Shown: positions 42,377 to 51,761, counted from the first letter of the stretch. The stretch is DNA of 64,000 nucleotides from Pseudomonas sp. (GCF_030690725.1 NZ_JAUYGD010000069.1:22606-86605); one strand, 5' to 3'. Numbers and translations: made by a program. Notes: a model not told the origin generated them from the sequence alone.

Positions 42377-42856
42377 TTAGATGCTCTCCAGATCGGACCA
42401 CTCTTCTTCGCTCATCATCTTGTCCAGCTCGACCAGAATCAGCAGTTCGCCGTTCTTGTTGCACACGCCCTGGATAAACTTGGCGGATTCGTCGTTGCCA
42501 ACGTTCGGCGCGGTCTCCACCTCGGATTGGCGCAGGTAAACCACCTCGGCCACGCTGTCGACCAGGATGCCAACCACTTGTTTGTCAGCTTCGATAATCA
42601 CGATTCGGGTGTTATCGGTCACCTCAGTGGAGTCCAACCCAAAACGCTGACGCGTGTCGATCACGGTTACCACGTTGCCGCGTAGGTTGATGATGCCCAG
42701 CACATAGCTCGGAGCACCCGGCACAGGGGCAATCTCGGTATAACGCAGGACTTCCTGGACCTGCATCACATTGATGCCATAGGTCTCGTTGTCCAGGCGG
42801 AACGTTACCCACTGCAGAATCGGATCATCAGAACCTTGTGCAGAACTTTTCTTCAT
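42377..42856 (-). CDS. cheW: Chemotaxis coupling protein CheW
   Basis: CheW links chemoreceptors to CheA. The 159-residue protein is a single CheW domain: ILQWVTFRLDNETYGINVMQVQEVLRY near the start, PSYVLGIINLRGNVVTVIDTRQRFG in the middle and VGILVDSVAEVVYL later. ATG 42856 (MKKSSAQG) is preferred to an upstream in-frame start. It lies between the ParP-like gene and DUF2802. Confidence 0.96.
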   Translation of the reverse strand: MKKSSAQGSDDPILQWVTFRLDNETYGINVMQVQEVLRYTEIAPVPGAPSYVLGIINLRGNVVTVIDTRQRFGLDSTEVTDNTRIVIIEADKQVVGILVDSVAEVVYLRQSEVETAPNVGNDESAKFIQGVCNKNGELLILVELDKMMSEEEWSDLESI

Positions 42857-42961
42857 GTCCCTAGCCTCGTCATGAACCGCTCGCGGCGGCAATCGCGGGT
42901 GTATACCCCGCTGTGATTACTATAGATGCAAAGCTGCGCACATCGCACAGCCCGGCGTTAT

Positions 42962-43801
42962 TCAATGTATCTGGCTGGCGGCCATGCGCTTGGCCGCACC
43001 ACTGGCAATCAACTCCGCCAGGGATGCGACATCAAGCAAGGCGCACATATGTTCGATAACCGTACCCGCCAACCACGGACGCTGCGTGCGCTGGCTGCGC
43101 CATTTGACCTCGTTAGGGTCGAGACGGATCGAGCGGCTGACCTGATGCACCGCCAGCCCCCACTCATAGCCCTCAACGGAAATTACATACTGCAACCCTT
43201 CACGGAAATCATCGCGGTAACGATCAGGCATCACCCAGCGCGCGGTATCCAGCACCTTCAGGTTGCCGGCCTGGCACGGCAGTATGCCGAGAAACCAGTC
43301 AGGCTGGCCAAATAATGGCGTGAGCTCCTGGCCTTCCAGAGGATAAATCGAACCCAGGCACACCAGCGGCACCGCCAGGGTCAGCCCAGCAACATCAAAC
43401 AGCAGGCATTCGAACGGCCCTTGAGCCCACTCAGGGCGGCCCTGTAACACAGGTTCAGGCACCACCAGCACCTGCGGGGCCTGCTGCACAGCTTCGACCA
43501 CCACAGCAGCCTCAACCACCTCCTGCGGCGGCTCGACGCGGACTTCAATTTCCGGCGCGGGCATCTCGATGGTCGGCAGCACCAACGGCCGCGACGCCAG
43601 TTCAACCACAGGTTTGGCCGTCACGGTTTGTACTTGCGGCATGGTGCGCGCATCGCGCACCTGCTCTTCCAGCACCGCTGCTTCGAACTCATCCAGAGTG
43701 ATGCTTTCGGCAAACTCGACCGCAGCCTCCTGCAGCAAGCCGTCCAGATAGGACTGCAAGGCCAGTTGCGAACGTGTAGCGGTGGCTAGGGGACGACTCA
43801 T
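42962..43801 (-). CDS. CheW-domain protein, ParP-like (chemotaxis array localisation)
   Basis: The 279-residue protein has a short N-terminal helical part (SQLALQSYLDGLLQE), a long Pro/Val/Glu-rich linker (about 60-125) and a C-terminal CheW-like domain (about 135-270). In Vibrio and Pseudomonas, ParP at this position beside a ParA-like ParC keeps chemotaxis arrays at the flagellated pole by binding CheA and ParC. Assignment rests on architecture and context. ATG 43801 (MSRPLATATRSQ) is preferred over a start 7 codons earlier. Confidence 0.82.
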   Translation of the reverse strand: MSRPLATATRSQLALQSYLDGLLQEAAVEFAESITLDEFEAAVLEEQVRDARTMPQVQTVTAKPVVELASRPLVLPTIEMPAPEIEVRVEPPQEVVEAAVVVEAVQQAPQVLVVPEPVLQGRPEWAQGPFECLLFDVAGLTLAVPLVCLGSIYPLEGQELTPLFGQPDWFLGILPCQAGNLKVLDTARWVMPDRYRDDFREGLQYVISVEGYEWGLAVHQVSRSIRLDPNEVKWRSQRTQRPWLAGTVIEHMCALLDVASLAELIASGAAKRMAASQIH

Positions 43802-43888
43802 GAATACAACCCGCAATAACAATCTGTACAGACTATCGGCCGCGCTAGCGGCAGACTTGAGCCTATATCTTCAGCATAGCCGTTCATC

Positions 43889-44677
43889 TCAGGCGACCTG
43901 TGCGGCAATCTGCTGCGACAGCAGGTGCTTGAGCAACGCACGGTAGGCGATTACGCCACGGCTATTGTTGTCAAACTTGGACGGTGTAAGCCCTGCTCGG
44001 CTGGCATCACGCAGACGTGTATCCACCGGAATATAAGCCGGCCACAGGTGCTCGGGGTAGGTGTTGCGCAACACCCGCAACGTGCCCATGGAAGCCTGGG
44101 TGCGCCGATCAAACAGGGTCGGCACGATGGTGTAGGGCAACGCCTGCTGACGCGAACGGTTGATCATCGCCAGGGTATTGACCATCCGCTCCAGGCCTTT
44201 GACGGCTAGAAACTCGGTCTGCACCGGAATCACCAGTTGCTGACTGGCAGCCAGGGCGTTGACCATCAGCACGCCGAGCAAGGGCGGGCTGTCGATCACC
44301 GCATGATCGAAGTCCTGCCAGAGCTGCGCCAGGCTCTTGGCAATCACCAGGCCCAGCCCACTCTGCCCGGGCGACTGACGCTCCAGCGTGGCCAGCGCCG
44401 TGCTCGACGGCAGCAGGGAAATACGCTCATCACTGGTAGGCAGCAGCAATTGCTGCGGCAAACCGCGCGGCACACTGCCTTTATGCTGAAACAGATCGAA
44501 GCTGCTGTGCTCCAGACTGTCCGGGTCATGCCCGAAATAGCTGGTCATCGATCCATGGGGATCGAGATCGACGATCACCACACGCTTGCCGGCATCGGCC
44601 AACAGGCCTGCCAGAGCGATTGATGTGGTGGTCTTGCCGACTCCACCTTTTTGATTGGCTACTGCCCAGACTCTCAT
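43889..44677 (-). CDS. ParA-family ATPase, ParC-like (polar localisation of chemotaxis arrays)
   Basis: The 262-residue protein has a deviant Walker A motif (NQKGGVGKTTT) at the N-terminus, VDLDPHGSMTSYFGH and the Walker B-like VIDSPPLLGVLM. This is the ParA/MinD fold. Location between motD and the ParP-like gene marks it as ParC, which places chemotaxis arrays at the cell pole. It is not the chromosome-partition ParA, which pairs with ParB. ATG 44677 (MRVWAVANQKGG) is the family start. Confidence 0.85.
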   Translation of the reverse strand: MRVWAVANQKGGVGKTTTSIALAGLLADAGKRVVIVDLDPHGSMTSYFGHDPDSLEHSSFDLFQHKGSVPRGLPQQLLLPTSDERISLLPSSTALATLERQSPGQSGLGLVIAKSLAQLWQDFDHAVIDSPPLLGVLMVNALAASQQLVIPVQTEFLAVKGLERMVNTLAMINRSRQQALPYTIVPTLFDRRTQASMGTLRVLRNTYPEHLWPAYIPVDTRLRDASRAGLTPSKFDNNSRGVIAYRALLKHLLSQQIAAQVA

Positions 44678-44728
44678 CGTTATCATCCTCCCGGTACAGC
44701 TGCAGCCTGACCGAGAACGGGGCCACCC

Positions 44729-45598
44729 TTATGGGGCCGGCGACGGGGGATTGACGGCACCCGCTTGCGGGGCCGGCGCTGCCGGGGCTGGTGCAGATTG
44801 CGTGCCAGCCCGTTGCAAGGCCGCATCGGGCTTGGCATTGGCGCTGCCGACACCACTCACGCTACGGCGCACATCTAGATTGCGCGAGATTACCAACACC
44901 ACCCGCCGATTACGCCCACGCCCCTCGGCGGTGGTGTTATCCGCGACGGGCTGGAACTCGCCATAACCGACTGCCGCCAGCCGGCCGGGGTTGACCCCAT
45001 CCATAGTCAGCATACGCACGATACTCGCAGCCCGCGCGGTAGACAGTTCCCAGTTGGTCGGGAACTGCGCCGTCTGAATCGGCAGGTTGTCGGTAAAGCC
45101 TTCCACGTGAATCGGGTTTTCATAGGGTGCCAGAATTTTGGCTACTTTTTCGATAATGTCGAAAGCCGCATTGTTGGGAATGGCATCCCCGCTGGTAAAC
45201 AGCAGGCTGGAGCTAAGCTCGATCTCGATCCATAACTCATTGCCACTGACCTTGAGCTGCTCGGACTGAATCAAGTCGCCAAAGGCCTCACGCACGCTGC
45301 TGGCGATATTCTGCAGATCATCGGCAGATGACTGCGCGTTTTCCTCATCCACCAGCGAACGATCTGGCTCAGTGGTGCGCGGCCGCTCCTCACCCACCGG
45401 AATCGGCTTGATCGCCCGATCCGGCTGATTGAACACCCCGGTCAGGCTGTCGGAAAGAATCTTGTACTTGCCTTCGTTGATTGAGGAAATCGAATACATG
45501 ACCACAAAAAACGCGAACAGCAAGGTGATGAAGTCGGCATAGGAGACCAACCAACGTTCATGGTTTTCATGTTCTTCTTGATGACGCCTGCGGGCCAT
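44729..45598 (-). CDS. motD: Flagellar stator protein MotD (MotB family)
   Basis: MotD is the peptidoglycan-binding stator unit of the second Pseudomonas stator, MotCD. The 289-residue protein has one membrane helix with the proton-carrying aspartate (Asp22 in SYADFITLLFAFFVV). A periplasmic OmpA-like domain follows (about 125-245: IHVEGFTDNLPIQ, NWELSTARAASIVRML, RNRRVVLVI), then an Ala/Pro-rich tail. It starts 12 bp after motC. Confidence 0.96.
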   Translation of the reverse strand: MARRRHQEEHENHERWLVSYADFITLLFAFFVVMYSISSINEGKYKILSDSLTGVFNQPDRAIKPIPVGEERPRTTEPDRSLVDEENAQSSADDLQNIASSVREAFGDLIQSEQLKVSGNELWIEIELSSSLLFTSGDAIPNNAAFDIIEKVAKILAPYENPIHVEGFTDNLPIQTAQFPTNWELSTARAASIVRMLTMDGVNPGRLAAVGYGEFQPVADNTTAEGRGRNRRVVLVISRNLDVRRSVSGVGSANAKPDAALQRAGTQSAPAPAAPAPQAGAVNPPSPAP

Positions 45599-45610
45599 AA
45601 GGTGTCCCCA

Positions 45611-46351
45611 TCAATCCATAAAGCCTTGCAGCTTCAATTCGATGGAGCGCGGGTTTTCACCCTCGGCAATCGACAGGATGCCCTCGAGCAGCATCTCGCG
45701 ATAACGCGACTGACGCTGGGCGATGGCCTTGAGCTTGTTGCCAATCGGCAGCAGCAGCAGGTTGGCAAACCCCACGCCGTAGATGGTTGCCACAAAAGCC
45801 ACGGCAATCCCGGCACCCAGCTTGCTCGGGTCAGCCAGGTTGCCCATCACATGTATCAGGCCCATCACGGCGCCGATAATGCCAATGGTCGGCGCGTAGC
45901 CGCCCATGCTTTCGTACACCTTGGCGGCTTGAATATCGCGGCCTTCCTGGGTGTACAGATCGACTTCAAGAATACTGCGAATAGCCTCAGGCTCCGCGCC
46001 ATCGACCAACAGCTGCAAACCTTTGCGGGCGTAAGGGTCGGCTTCTACATCAGCCACCGCTTCAAGGCCGAGCAGGCCTTCCTTGCGCGCCGTCATGCTC
46101 CAGCCAACCACCCGGTTGATACCGCCGGCCAGGTCCACCCGCGGCGGAAAGAAGATCCAGCTGATGATTGCCAGAGCCCGCTTGAACACGTTCATCGGCG
46201 CCTGCAAAAACGCCGCGCCCAGGGTGCCGCCGATCACGATCAGCGCAGCCGGCCCATTGAGCAAAGCGCCAGCGTGGCCACCTTCAAGGTAGTTGCCGCC
46301 GAGGATCGCGACAAAGGCCAGGATGACCCCAATAAGGCTCAGTACATCCAT
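45611..46351 (-). CDS. motC: Flagellar stator protein MotC (MotA family)
   Basis: The 246-residue protein has four membrane segments (about 4-22, 30-50, 145-165 and 178-200) and a cytoplasmic loop that contacts FliG. PTIGIIGAVMGLIHVMGNLADP in the third segment is the MotA/ExbB signature. With MotD it forms a proton-driven stator that in P. aeruginosa supports swarming and high load. Its ATG shares one base with the cheB stop. Confidence 0.96.
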   Translation of the reverse strand: MDVLSLIGVILAFVAILGGNYLEGGHAGALLNGPAALIVIGGTLGAAFLQAPMNVFKRALAIISWIFFPPRVDLAGGINRVVGWSMTARKEGLLGLEAVADVEADPYARKGLQLLVDGAEPEAIRSILEVDLYTQEGRDIQAAKVYESMGGYAPTIGIIGAVMGLIHVMGNLADPSKLGAGIAVAFVATIYGVGFANLLLLPIGNKLKAIAQRQSRYREMLLEGILSIAEGENPRSIELKLQGFMD

Positions 46352-47466
46352 TAAATGCAGGTCTCCGCCAGGTGCCTGCCAATATCATCCAGCGGGTAGA
46401 TGGCGTCGGCCAGGTTGGCTTTGACGATGGCCATGGGCATGCCGTAAATCACGCAGCTGGCTTCATCCTGCGCCCACACCTGGCTGCCACCCTGCTTGAG
46501 CAGGCGTGCACCTTCACGACCGTCCGCGCCCATGCCGGTCAGCACCACCGCCAGCACCTTGTCGCCATAGGACTTGGCCACCGAGCCGAAGGTGATATCG
46601 ACGCAGGGCTTGTAGTTCAGGCGCTCATCACCGGGAAGGATTTTCACCACACCACGGGCGTCGACCATCATCTGCTTACCGCCAGGCGCCAGCAGCGCAA
46701 GGCCGGGGCGCAATACATCACCGTCCTCGGCTTCCTTGACACTGATACGGCACAGCTTGTCGAGGCGCTCGGCAAAGGCCTTGGTGAAAGCGGCCGGCAT
46801 ATGCTGGATCAGCACAATCGGCGCTGGAAAGTTAGCTGGCAACTGGGTCAACACGCGCTGCAGCGCCACCGGCCCCCCTGTCGAGGTGCCAATCGCCACC
46901 AGCTTGTAGGACTTGCGCTTAGGCGCCGCACTGGCCACCGCCGGCGCGGGAGCCGCCGCTGGGCGACCAAGCGTACTGGTGGTAGTTGCAGGGCGTGCCA
47001 CAGGCTTGGTTTGCGCAGCAGGTGTCGCGCTTGGCGCAACCACAGGCGGCGGACTCAGACTGCGACGGTTACTGCGGGCAATGGTATGAATTTTTTCGCA
47101 GAGCAGCTGTTTGACCCGCTCCGGGTTGCGCGAAATATCCTCGAAATTCTTCGGCAGGAAATCCACCGCACCGGCTTCCAGCGCATCCAGCGTCACGCGC
47201 GCGCCTTCGTGGGTCAGCGAGGAAAACATCAGTACCGGCGTCGGACAGCGCTGCATGATGTTACGCACGGCCGTGATGCCATCCATCATCGGCATCTCGT
47301 AATCCATGGTAATCACATCGGGCTTGAGCGCCTGCGCCTGCTCGATGGCTTCACGGCCGTTAGTGGCGGTGCCGATTACCTGAATATTCGGATCGGCTGA
47401 AAGAATTTCCGACACGCGCCGACGAAAAAAGCCGGAGTCATCAACCACCAACACCTTAACAGCCAT
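46351..47466 (-). CDS. cheB: Chemotaxis methylesterase/deamidase CheB
   Basis: CheB removes methyl groups from receptor glutamates to reset sensitivity. The 371-residue protein has a response-regulator domain (1-120, phospho-Asp in VITMDYEMPMMDG), an Ala/Pro/Thr linker (about 130-185) and a methylesterase domain (about 185-370). The latter carries the catalytic serine in GTSTGGPVAL, a histidine in LIQHMPAAF and an aspartate in GMGADGREG. ATG 47466 has AGGAG five bases upstream. Confidence 0.97.
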   Translation of the reverse strand: MAVKVLVVDDSGFFRRRVSEILSADPNIQVIGTATNGREAIEQAQALKPDVITMDYEMPMMDGITAVRNIMQRCPTPVLMFSSLTHEGARVTLDALEAGAVDFLPKNFEDISRNPERVKQLLCEKIHTIARSNRRSLSPPPVVAPSATPAAQTKPVARPATTTSTLGRPAAAPAPAVASAAPKRKSYKLVAIGTSTGGPVALQRVLTQLPANFPAPIVLIQHMPAAFTKAFAERLDKLCRISVKEAEDGDVLRPGLALLAPGGKQMMVDARGVVKILPGDERLNYKPCVDITFGSVAKSYGDKVLAVVLTGMGADGREGARLLKQGGSQVWAQDEASCVIYGMPMAIVKANLADAIYPLDDIGRHLAETCI

Positions 47467-47509
47467 AAACACTCCTAAGCGGCGCGACAAATAGCTGCGC
47501 CGCTAACAA

Positions 47510-49723
47510 TCAGATACGCCGAGCGTAACGTTTGAGCATGCTCGGCACGTCAAGAATCAGGGCGATACGTCCATCACCGGTGATGGTCGCGCCCGACATG
47601 CCTGGAGTGCCCTGCAGCATTTTGCCCAGCGGCTTGATCACCACTTCTTCCTGACCGACCAGTTGATCGACCACGAAGCCGATACGCTGGCTGCCAACGG
47701 TGAGAATCACCACATGGCCCTCGCCCTGCTCCACATGAGCAGCACTGCCGATCAACCAGCGCTTGAGGTAGAACAGCGGCAAAGCCTTGTCACGCACGAT
47801 CACCACTTCCTGGCCGTCGACCACATTGGTTCGCGACAGGTCGAGGTGGAAAATCTCGTTAACGTTGACCAGTGGGAAGGCGAACGCTTGATTGGCCAAC
47901 ATCACCATCAGCGTCGGCATGATCGCCAGAGTCAGCGGCACCTTGATGACGATCTTCGAGCCCTGACCCTTGACCGAAAACACGTTGACCGTGCCATTGA
48001 GCTGGGAAATCTTGGTTTTCACCACGTCCATGCCCACACCGCGACCGGACACATCGGAAATTTCGGTCTTGGTCGAAAAGCCCGGCGCGAAGATCAGGTT
48101 GTAGCATTCGAACTCATTGAGGCGGTCGGCAGCGTCCTTATCCAGCAGACCTTTCTCCACGGCTTTGGCACGCAGCTGATCGGCATCCATACCTTTGCCA
48201 TCATCGGAGATCGACAGCAGGATATGGTCGCCCTCCTGCTCGGCGGACAGGATCACCTTGCCGCCACGTGGCTTGCCCGAGGCTTCGCGCTCTTCCGGGG
48301 TTTCAATGCCGTGGTCGACCGCGTTACGCACCAAGTGGACCAATGGATCGGCCAGGGCTTCAACAAGGTTCTTGTCGAGATCGGTTTCTTCACCGACCAG
48401 CTCCAGGTTGATCTCTTTTTTCAGGTTGCGCGCCAGATCGCGGACCAGACGCGGGAAGCGCCCGAAGACCTTCTTGATCGGCTGCATGCGGGTTTTCATC
48501 ACCGCCGTTTGCAGATCAGCCGTTACCACATCCAGGTTGGACACTGCCTTGGACATGGCTTCATCGCCACTGCTGGCACCCAGACGCACCAGACGGTTCC
48601 GCACCAGCACCAGTTCGCCGACCATGTTCATGATTTCATCCAGCCGCGCGGTATCAACCCGCACAGTGGTTTCCGCCTCGCTAGGCGGCGCAGCCTTCTC
48701 GGCTGTAGGTGCGGCAGCCGGAGCAGCAGGTGCCTTGGCCGGCTCCGCCTTGGCAGCAGGTTTTGCAGCGGGTTTAGCGGCGGCCTTGGCAGGTTCAGCA
48801 GGTTTGGCAGCCGGCGCTGGCGCAACAGGTTTGATCGCTTCAGGCTCGACAAACTTGCCTTTGCCATGCAGTTGATCAAGCAGTGCTTCGAACTCATCGT
48901 CGGTGATATCACCGCTCGGCGCGGCAGCAGGCTCAGCTTTGGCCGCAGGTGCGGCAGGCGCCGCTACAGCAGGCGGGACAAACTGGCCTTTGCCATGCAA
49001 CTGATCGAGCAGCGATTCGAACTCATCATCAGTGATCTCATCGCCGGCCGAGGCTGTTGCCGCTGGCGCAGCAGCAACTGGCGCGGCCGGTGCAACAGCA
49101 ACGTCAGGCGCTACAAACTGCCCCTTGCCGTGCAGCTGATCGAGCAAGGATTCAAATTCATCATCGGTGATTTCATCACTGCTGGCTGCACTGGGAGCTT
49201 GCGCCGGAGACTCGTCCAAGGAGCCCAGCAACTGCTCGAACTCACTGTCGGTGATATCGCCAGCAGCCTCAGCAATCTCGATTTCAGGCTCGGGCTCAGC
49301 CTGCGCTTCAACCGGCGCGGCTTCCTCTGCACCTGCTGGCTCAGCCAGGCGTGCCAAGGCAGCAAGCAGTTCAGGAGTGGCGGGAGTCAGGTCAGTACGC
49401 TCACGTACTTCGGTAAACATGCTGTTGACGGCATCCAGTGCTTCCAGCACCACATCCATCAACGCGGAGTCGACGCGCCGCTCACCCTTACGCAGGATGT
49501 CGAAGACGTTTTCTGCGATATGGCAGCATTCCACCAGCTCGTTGAGCTGGAGAAAACCGGCACCACCTTTGACGGTATGAAACCCGCGAAAAATAGCGTT
49601 GAGCAGATTCATGTCGTCCGGGCGACTTTCCAGCTCAACGAGCTGTTCGGACAGTAGTTCAAGAATCTCGCCGGCCTCTACCAGGAAGTCCTGGAGGATT
49701 TCTTCATCGGCGCCGAAGCTCAT
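47510..49723 (-). CDS. cheA: Chemotaxis histidine kinase CheA
   Basis: The 737-residue CheA begins with an Hpt domain (1-105; phospho-His49 in GFHTVKGGAGF). A long Ala/Pro-rich region (about 120-350) carries four copies of a short acidic helix motif (ITDDEFExLLDQLHGKG). The dimerisation helices (about 350-420), ATPase domain (VRNAVDHG, SDDGKGMD, GRGVGMDVV) and C-terminal CheW-like domain (about 600-737) follow. The repeats may replace or extend the usual CheY/CheB-binding P2 part. It lies 11 bp after cheZ and 43 bp before cheB. Confidence 0.97.
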   Translation of the reverse strand: MSFGADEEILQDFLVEAGEILELLSEQLVELESRPDDMNLLNAIFRGFHTVKGGAGFLQLNELVECCHIAENVFDILRKGERRVDSALMDVVLEALDAVNSMFTEVRERTDLTPATPELLAALARLAEPAGAEEAAPVEAQAEPEPEIEIAEAAGDITDSEFEQLLGSLDESPAQAPSAASSDEITDDEFESLLDQLHGKGQFVAPDVAVAPAAPVAAAPAATASAGDEITDDEFESLLDQLHGKGQFVPPAVAAPAAPAAKAEPAAAPSGDITDDEFEALLDQLHGKGKFVEPEAIKPVAPAPAAKPAEPAKAAAKPAAKPAAKAEPAKAPAAPAAAPTAEKAAPPSEAETTVRVDTARLDEIMNMVGELVLVRNRLVRLGASSGDEAMSKAVSNLDVVTADLQTAVMKTRMQPIKKVFGRFPRLVRDLARNLKKEINLELVGEETDLDKNLVEALADPLVHLVRNAVDHGIETPEEREASGKPRGGKVILSAEQEGDHILLSISDDGKGMDADQLRAKAVEKGLLDKDAADRLNEFECYNLIFAPGFSTKTEISDVSGRGVGMDVVKTKISQLNGTVNVFSVKGQGSKIVIKVPLTLAIMPTLMVMLANQAFAFPLVNVNEIFHLDLSRTNVVDGQEVVIVRDKALPLFYLKRWLIGSAAHVEQGEGHVVILTVGSQRIGFVVDQLVGQEEVVIKPLGKMLQGTPGMSGATITGDGRIALILDVPSMLKRYARRI
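48848..49258 (-). repeat. Tandem repeat coding for four acidic helix motifs in CheA
   Basis: Residues near 156-171, 184-204, 228-248 and 271-291 repeat the pattern (D/G)-(E/D)-ITDxEFExLL. The last three copies continue DQLHGKG-(Q/K)-FV, and the first is shorter. Ala/Pro-rich linkers of 20-30 residues separate them. The repeat is also evident at DNA level, so copy number could change by recombination. Confidence 0.9.
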
Positions 49724-49734
49724 AAGACGTGCTC

Positions 49735-50523
49735 CTAAAATCCCAGGCTGGAAAGCAGGTCGTCGACATCATCCTGATTGGATGCGACGTCTTCACGCTT
49801 ATCGGCATGAATCTGCGGACCTTCACCATGCGAAGGCTCTTTTTGTTTTTCTTGTTCGGCACGCAACAACTCATGGTTGTGCTCAATGCCGGCAAACTGA
49901 TCCACCTGACTGGCCATCAGCACCAGCTTCAGCAGGTTGCTTTCCACTTCGGTCACCAGCTGCGTTACACGCTTGATCACCTGACCGGTCAGATCCTGAT
50001 AATCCTGAGCCAGCAAAATGTCATTGAGATGCCCAGAAATCTTGGCACCATCACGCTCGCTGCGAGCAAGAAACAGCTCAACGCGCTTGGCCAGTTCACG
50101 GAAACCATCGGCGCTCATCTCGCGGCGCATAAAGCGCCCCCAGTCAGCGCTCAGGCTTTGCGCCTCATCACTGAGGTCATTAACCAGTGGTGCGCTCTGC
50201 TCAACCAGATCCATGGTGCGATTGGCCGCTTTCTCGGTCATCGTCACCACGTAATTCAGCCGCTCGGTGGCATCGGTGATTTGCGAGACCTCAGTGGCAT
50301 GCGGCACGCGAGGGTCGAGCTGGAAATTGACAATGGCGTTATGCAGCTCACGGGTCAGCTTGCCGACCTCGTGATACAGGCCGCGATCACGCGCCTTGTT
50401 GAGCTCATGTATCAGCTGTACCGCTTCACCAAAGTTGCCTTGTTCCAGGCTGTCTACCAGTTGGCGAGCGTTGTGTTTCAGGGTCGACTCAAGGTCACCC
50501 TGAACGGAATCTTTATGTTCCAT
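49735..50523 (-). CDS. cheZ: CheY-P phosphatase CheZ
   Basis: The 262-residue mostly helical protein has the catalytic region LNDILLAQDYQDLTGQVIKRVTQLV (Asp/Gln pair) and the C-terminal CheY-binding tail DDVDDLLSSLGF. It dephosphorylates CheY-P to end signals. ATG 50523 (MEHKDSVQGD) matches the Pseudomonas start; 17 more upstream codons are open but overlap the end of cheY. It lies 19 bp after cheY. Confidence 0.97.
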   Translation of the reverse strand: MEHKDSVQGDLESTLKHNARQLVDSLEQGNFGEAVQLIHELNKARDRGLYHEVGKLTRELHNAIVNFQLDPRVPHATEVSQITDATERLNYVVTMTEKAANRTMDLVEQSAPLVNDLSDEAQSLSADWGRFMRREMSADGFRELAKRVELFLARSERDGAKISGHLNDILLAQDYQDLTGQVIKRVTQLVTEVESNLLKLVLMASQVDQFAGIEHNHELLRAEQEKQKEPSHGEGPQIHADKREDVASNQDDVDDLLSSLGF

Positions 50524-50542
50524 AGCACCCTCATGGCAGACA

Positions 50543-50929
50543 TCAGCCGTTGACCCGCTCGAAGATCTTTTCAATCTTCTCTTTCAGTACCTGGGCAGTG
50601 AACGGTTTGACTACATAACCGTTAACCCCAGCCTGGGCTGCTTCGATGATCTGATCGCGCTTGGCTTCTGCGGTAACCATCAACACCGGCAGGGTTTTCA
50701 GGCGCTCATCGGCACGCACCGCGCGCAGCAGGTCGATGCCCGTCATGCCGGGCATGTTCCAGTCAGTCACCAGAAAATCGAAGCTGCCGCTCTGCAGCAT
50801 GGGCAGCGCGGTGACGCCATCATCGGCTTCCGCTGTGTTGGTGAACCCCAAGTCACGCAGGAGGTTCTTGATGATCCGTCGCATCGTTGAAAAGTCATCA
50901 ACGATGAGGATTTTCATGTTCTTGTCCAA
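50543..50929 (-). CDS. cheY: Chemotaxis response regulator CheY
   Basis: CheY is the single receiver domain whose phosphorylated form binds FliM and switches motor rotation. It has the acidic pair in ILIVDDFST, the phospho-Asp in FLVTDWNMPG, the switch residues in MVTAEA and the lysine in VVKPFTA. Two starts are possible. TTG 50929 has a near-perfect GGAGG five to six bases upstream (128 residues). ATG 50917 gives the usual 124-residue CheY but lies 17 bases from GGAGG. I report the longer form. Confidence 0.93.
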   Translation of the reverse strand: MDKNMKILIVDDFSTMRRIIKNLLRDLGFTNTAEADDGVTALPMLQSGSFDFLVTDWNMPGMTGIDLLRAVRADERLKTLPVLMVTAEAKRDQIIEAAQAGVNGYVVKPFTAQVLKEKIEKIFERVNG

Positions 50930-51014
50930 GTCGACCTCCGTACAGTCCCAAACGCACCCAGCAACCTGTATGCGCTTTTAATCGTGAAACCGGCCCAGCG
51001 TTAGCGAATGCAAC

Positions 51015-51761
51015 TCAATGTGCGCGCCACTCGCCCAGACGAGCGCGTAAACGAGCGGCACACTGACTGTGTAGTTGGCTTACACGTGATTCGCTAACCC
51101 CCAACACCTCGCCGATCTCTTTAAGATTCAATTCTTCATCGTAATATAGCGCTAACACCAGGCGCTCGCGCTCCGGCAGGTTGGCAATGGCATCTGCCAG
51201 GGCCGCCTGAAAGCGTTCATCTTCCAGATCACGAGAAGGTTCGAGGTGGTTGCTGCCAGCGTCTTCACCCAACCCACCGTGTTCACCGTCCTGCAACAGG
51301 TCGTCGAAACTGAACAGGCGGCTGCCTAAAGTGTCGCCAAGAATGCCGTAGTAATCCTCGAGACTCAATTGGAGTTCGGCCGCAACCTCTTGATCTTTAG
51401 CGTCTCTGCCGGTTCTGGCCTCAATTTTTCGAATTGCGTCGCTGACCATGCGGCTATTGCGATGCACTGAGCGGGGCGCCCAGTCACCTTTGCGCACTTC
51501 ATCAAGCATCGAACCGCGAATGCGAATGCCGGCGAATGTCTCGAAACTGGCGCCTTTGCTGGAGTCGTATTTTTTTGACGCTTCGAGCAGGCCGATCATC
51601 CCGGCCTGAATCAGATCGTCTACCTGCACATTGGCCGGTAGACGGGCCAGCAGGTGATAGGCAATGCGTTTGACCAGGGGCGCGTAGCGCTCGATCAACT
51701 GGTGCTGGGAATCCTGCGCCTGCGCCTTGCTATACATACGAAGTCCAGAGGCTGCTGTCAT
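51015..51761 (-). CDS. fliA: Flagellar sigma factor FliA (sigma-28)
   Basis: FliA directs RNA polymerase to late flagellar and chemotaxis promoters and is held by FlgM. The 248-residue protein has sigma regions 2 (APLVKRIAYHLLARLPANVQVDDLIQAG), 3 and 4 (LPERERLVLALYYDEELNLKEIGEVLGVSESRVSQLHSQ). Its ATG overlaps the fleN stop by 4 bp. Confidence 0.98.
   Translation of the reverse strand: MTAASGLRMYSKAQAQDSQHQLIERYAPLVKRIAYHLLARLPANVQVDDLIQAGMIGLLEASKKYDSSKGASFETFAGIRIRGSMLDEVRKGDWAPRSVHRNSRMVSDAIRKIEARTGRDAKDQEVAAELQLSLEDYYGILGDTLGSRLFSFDDLLQDGEHGGLGEDAGSNHLEPSRDLEDERFQAALADAIANLPERERLVLALYYDEELNLKEIGEVLGVSESRVSQLHSQCAARLRARLGEWRAH

Noticed and set aside
43889..44677. Chromosome or plasmid partition parA.
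   Set aside because: No parB or parS sites are nearby, and the position between motD and a CheW-like gene identifies the chemotaxis-array ParC type.
47663..49657. A 664-codon plus-strand frame opposite cheA.
   Set aside because: The repeats in it only mirror the CheA repeats; cheA is complete and well supported.
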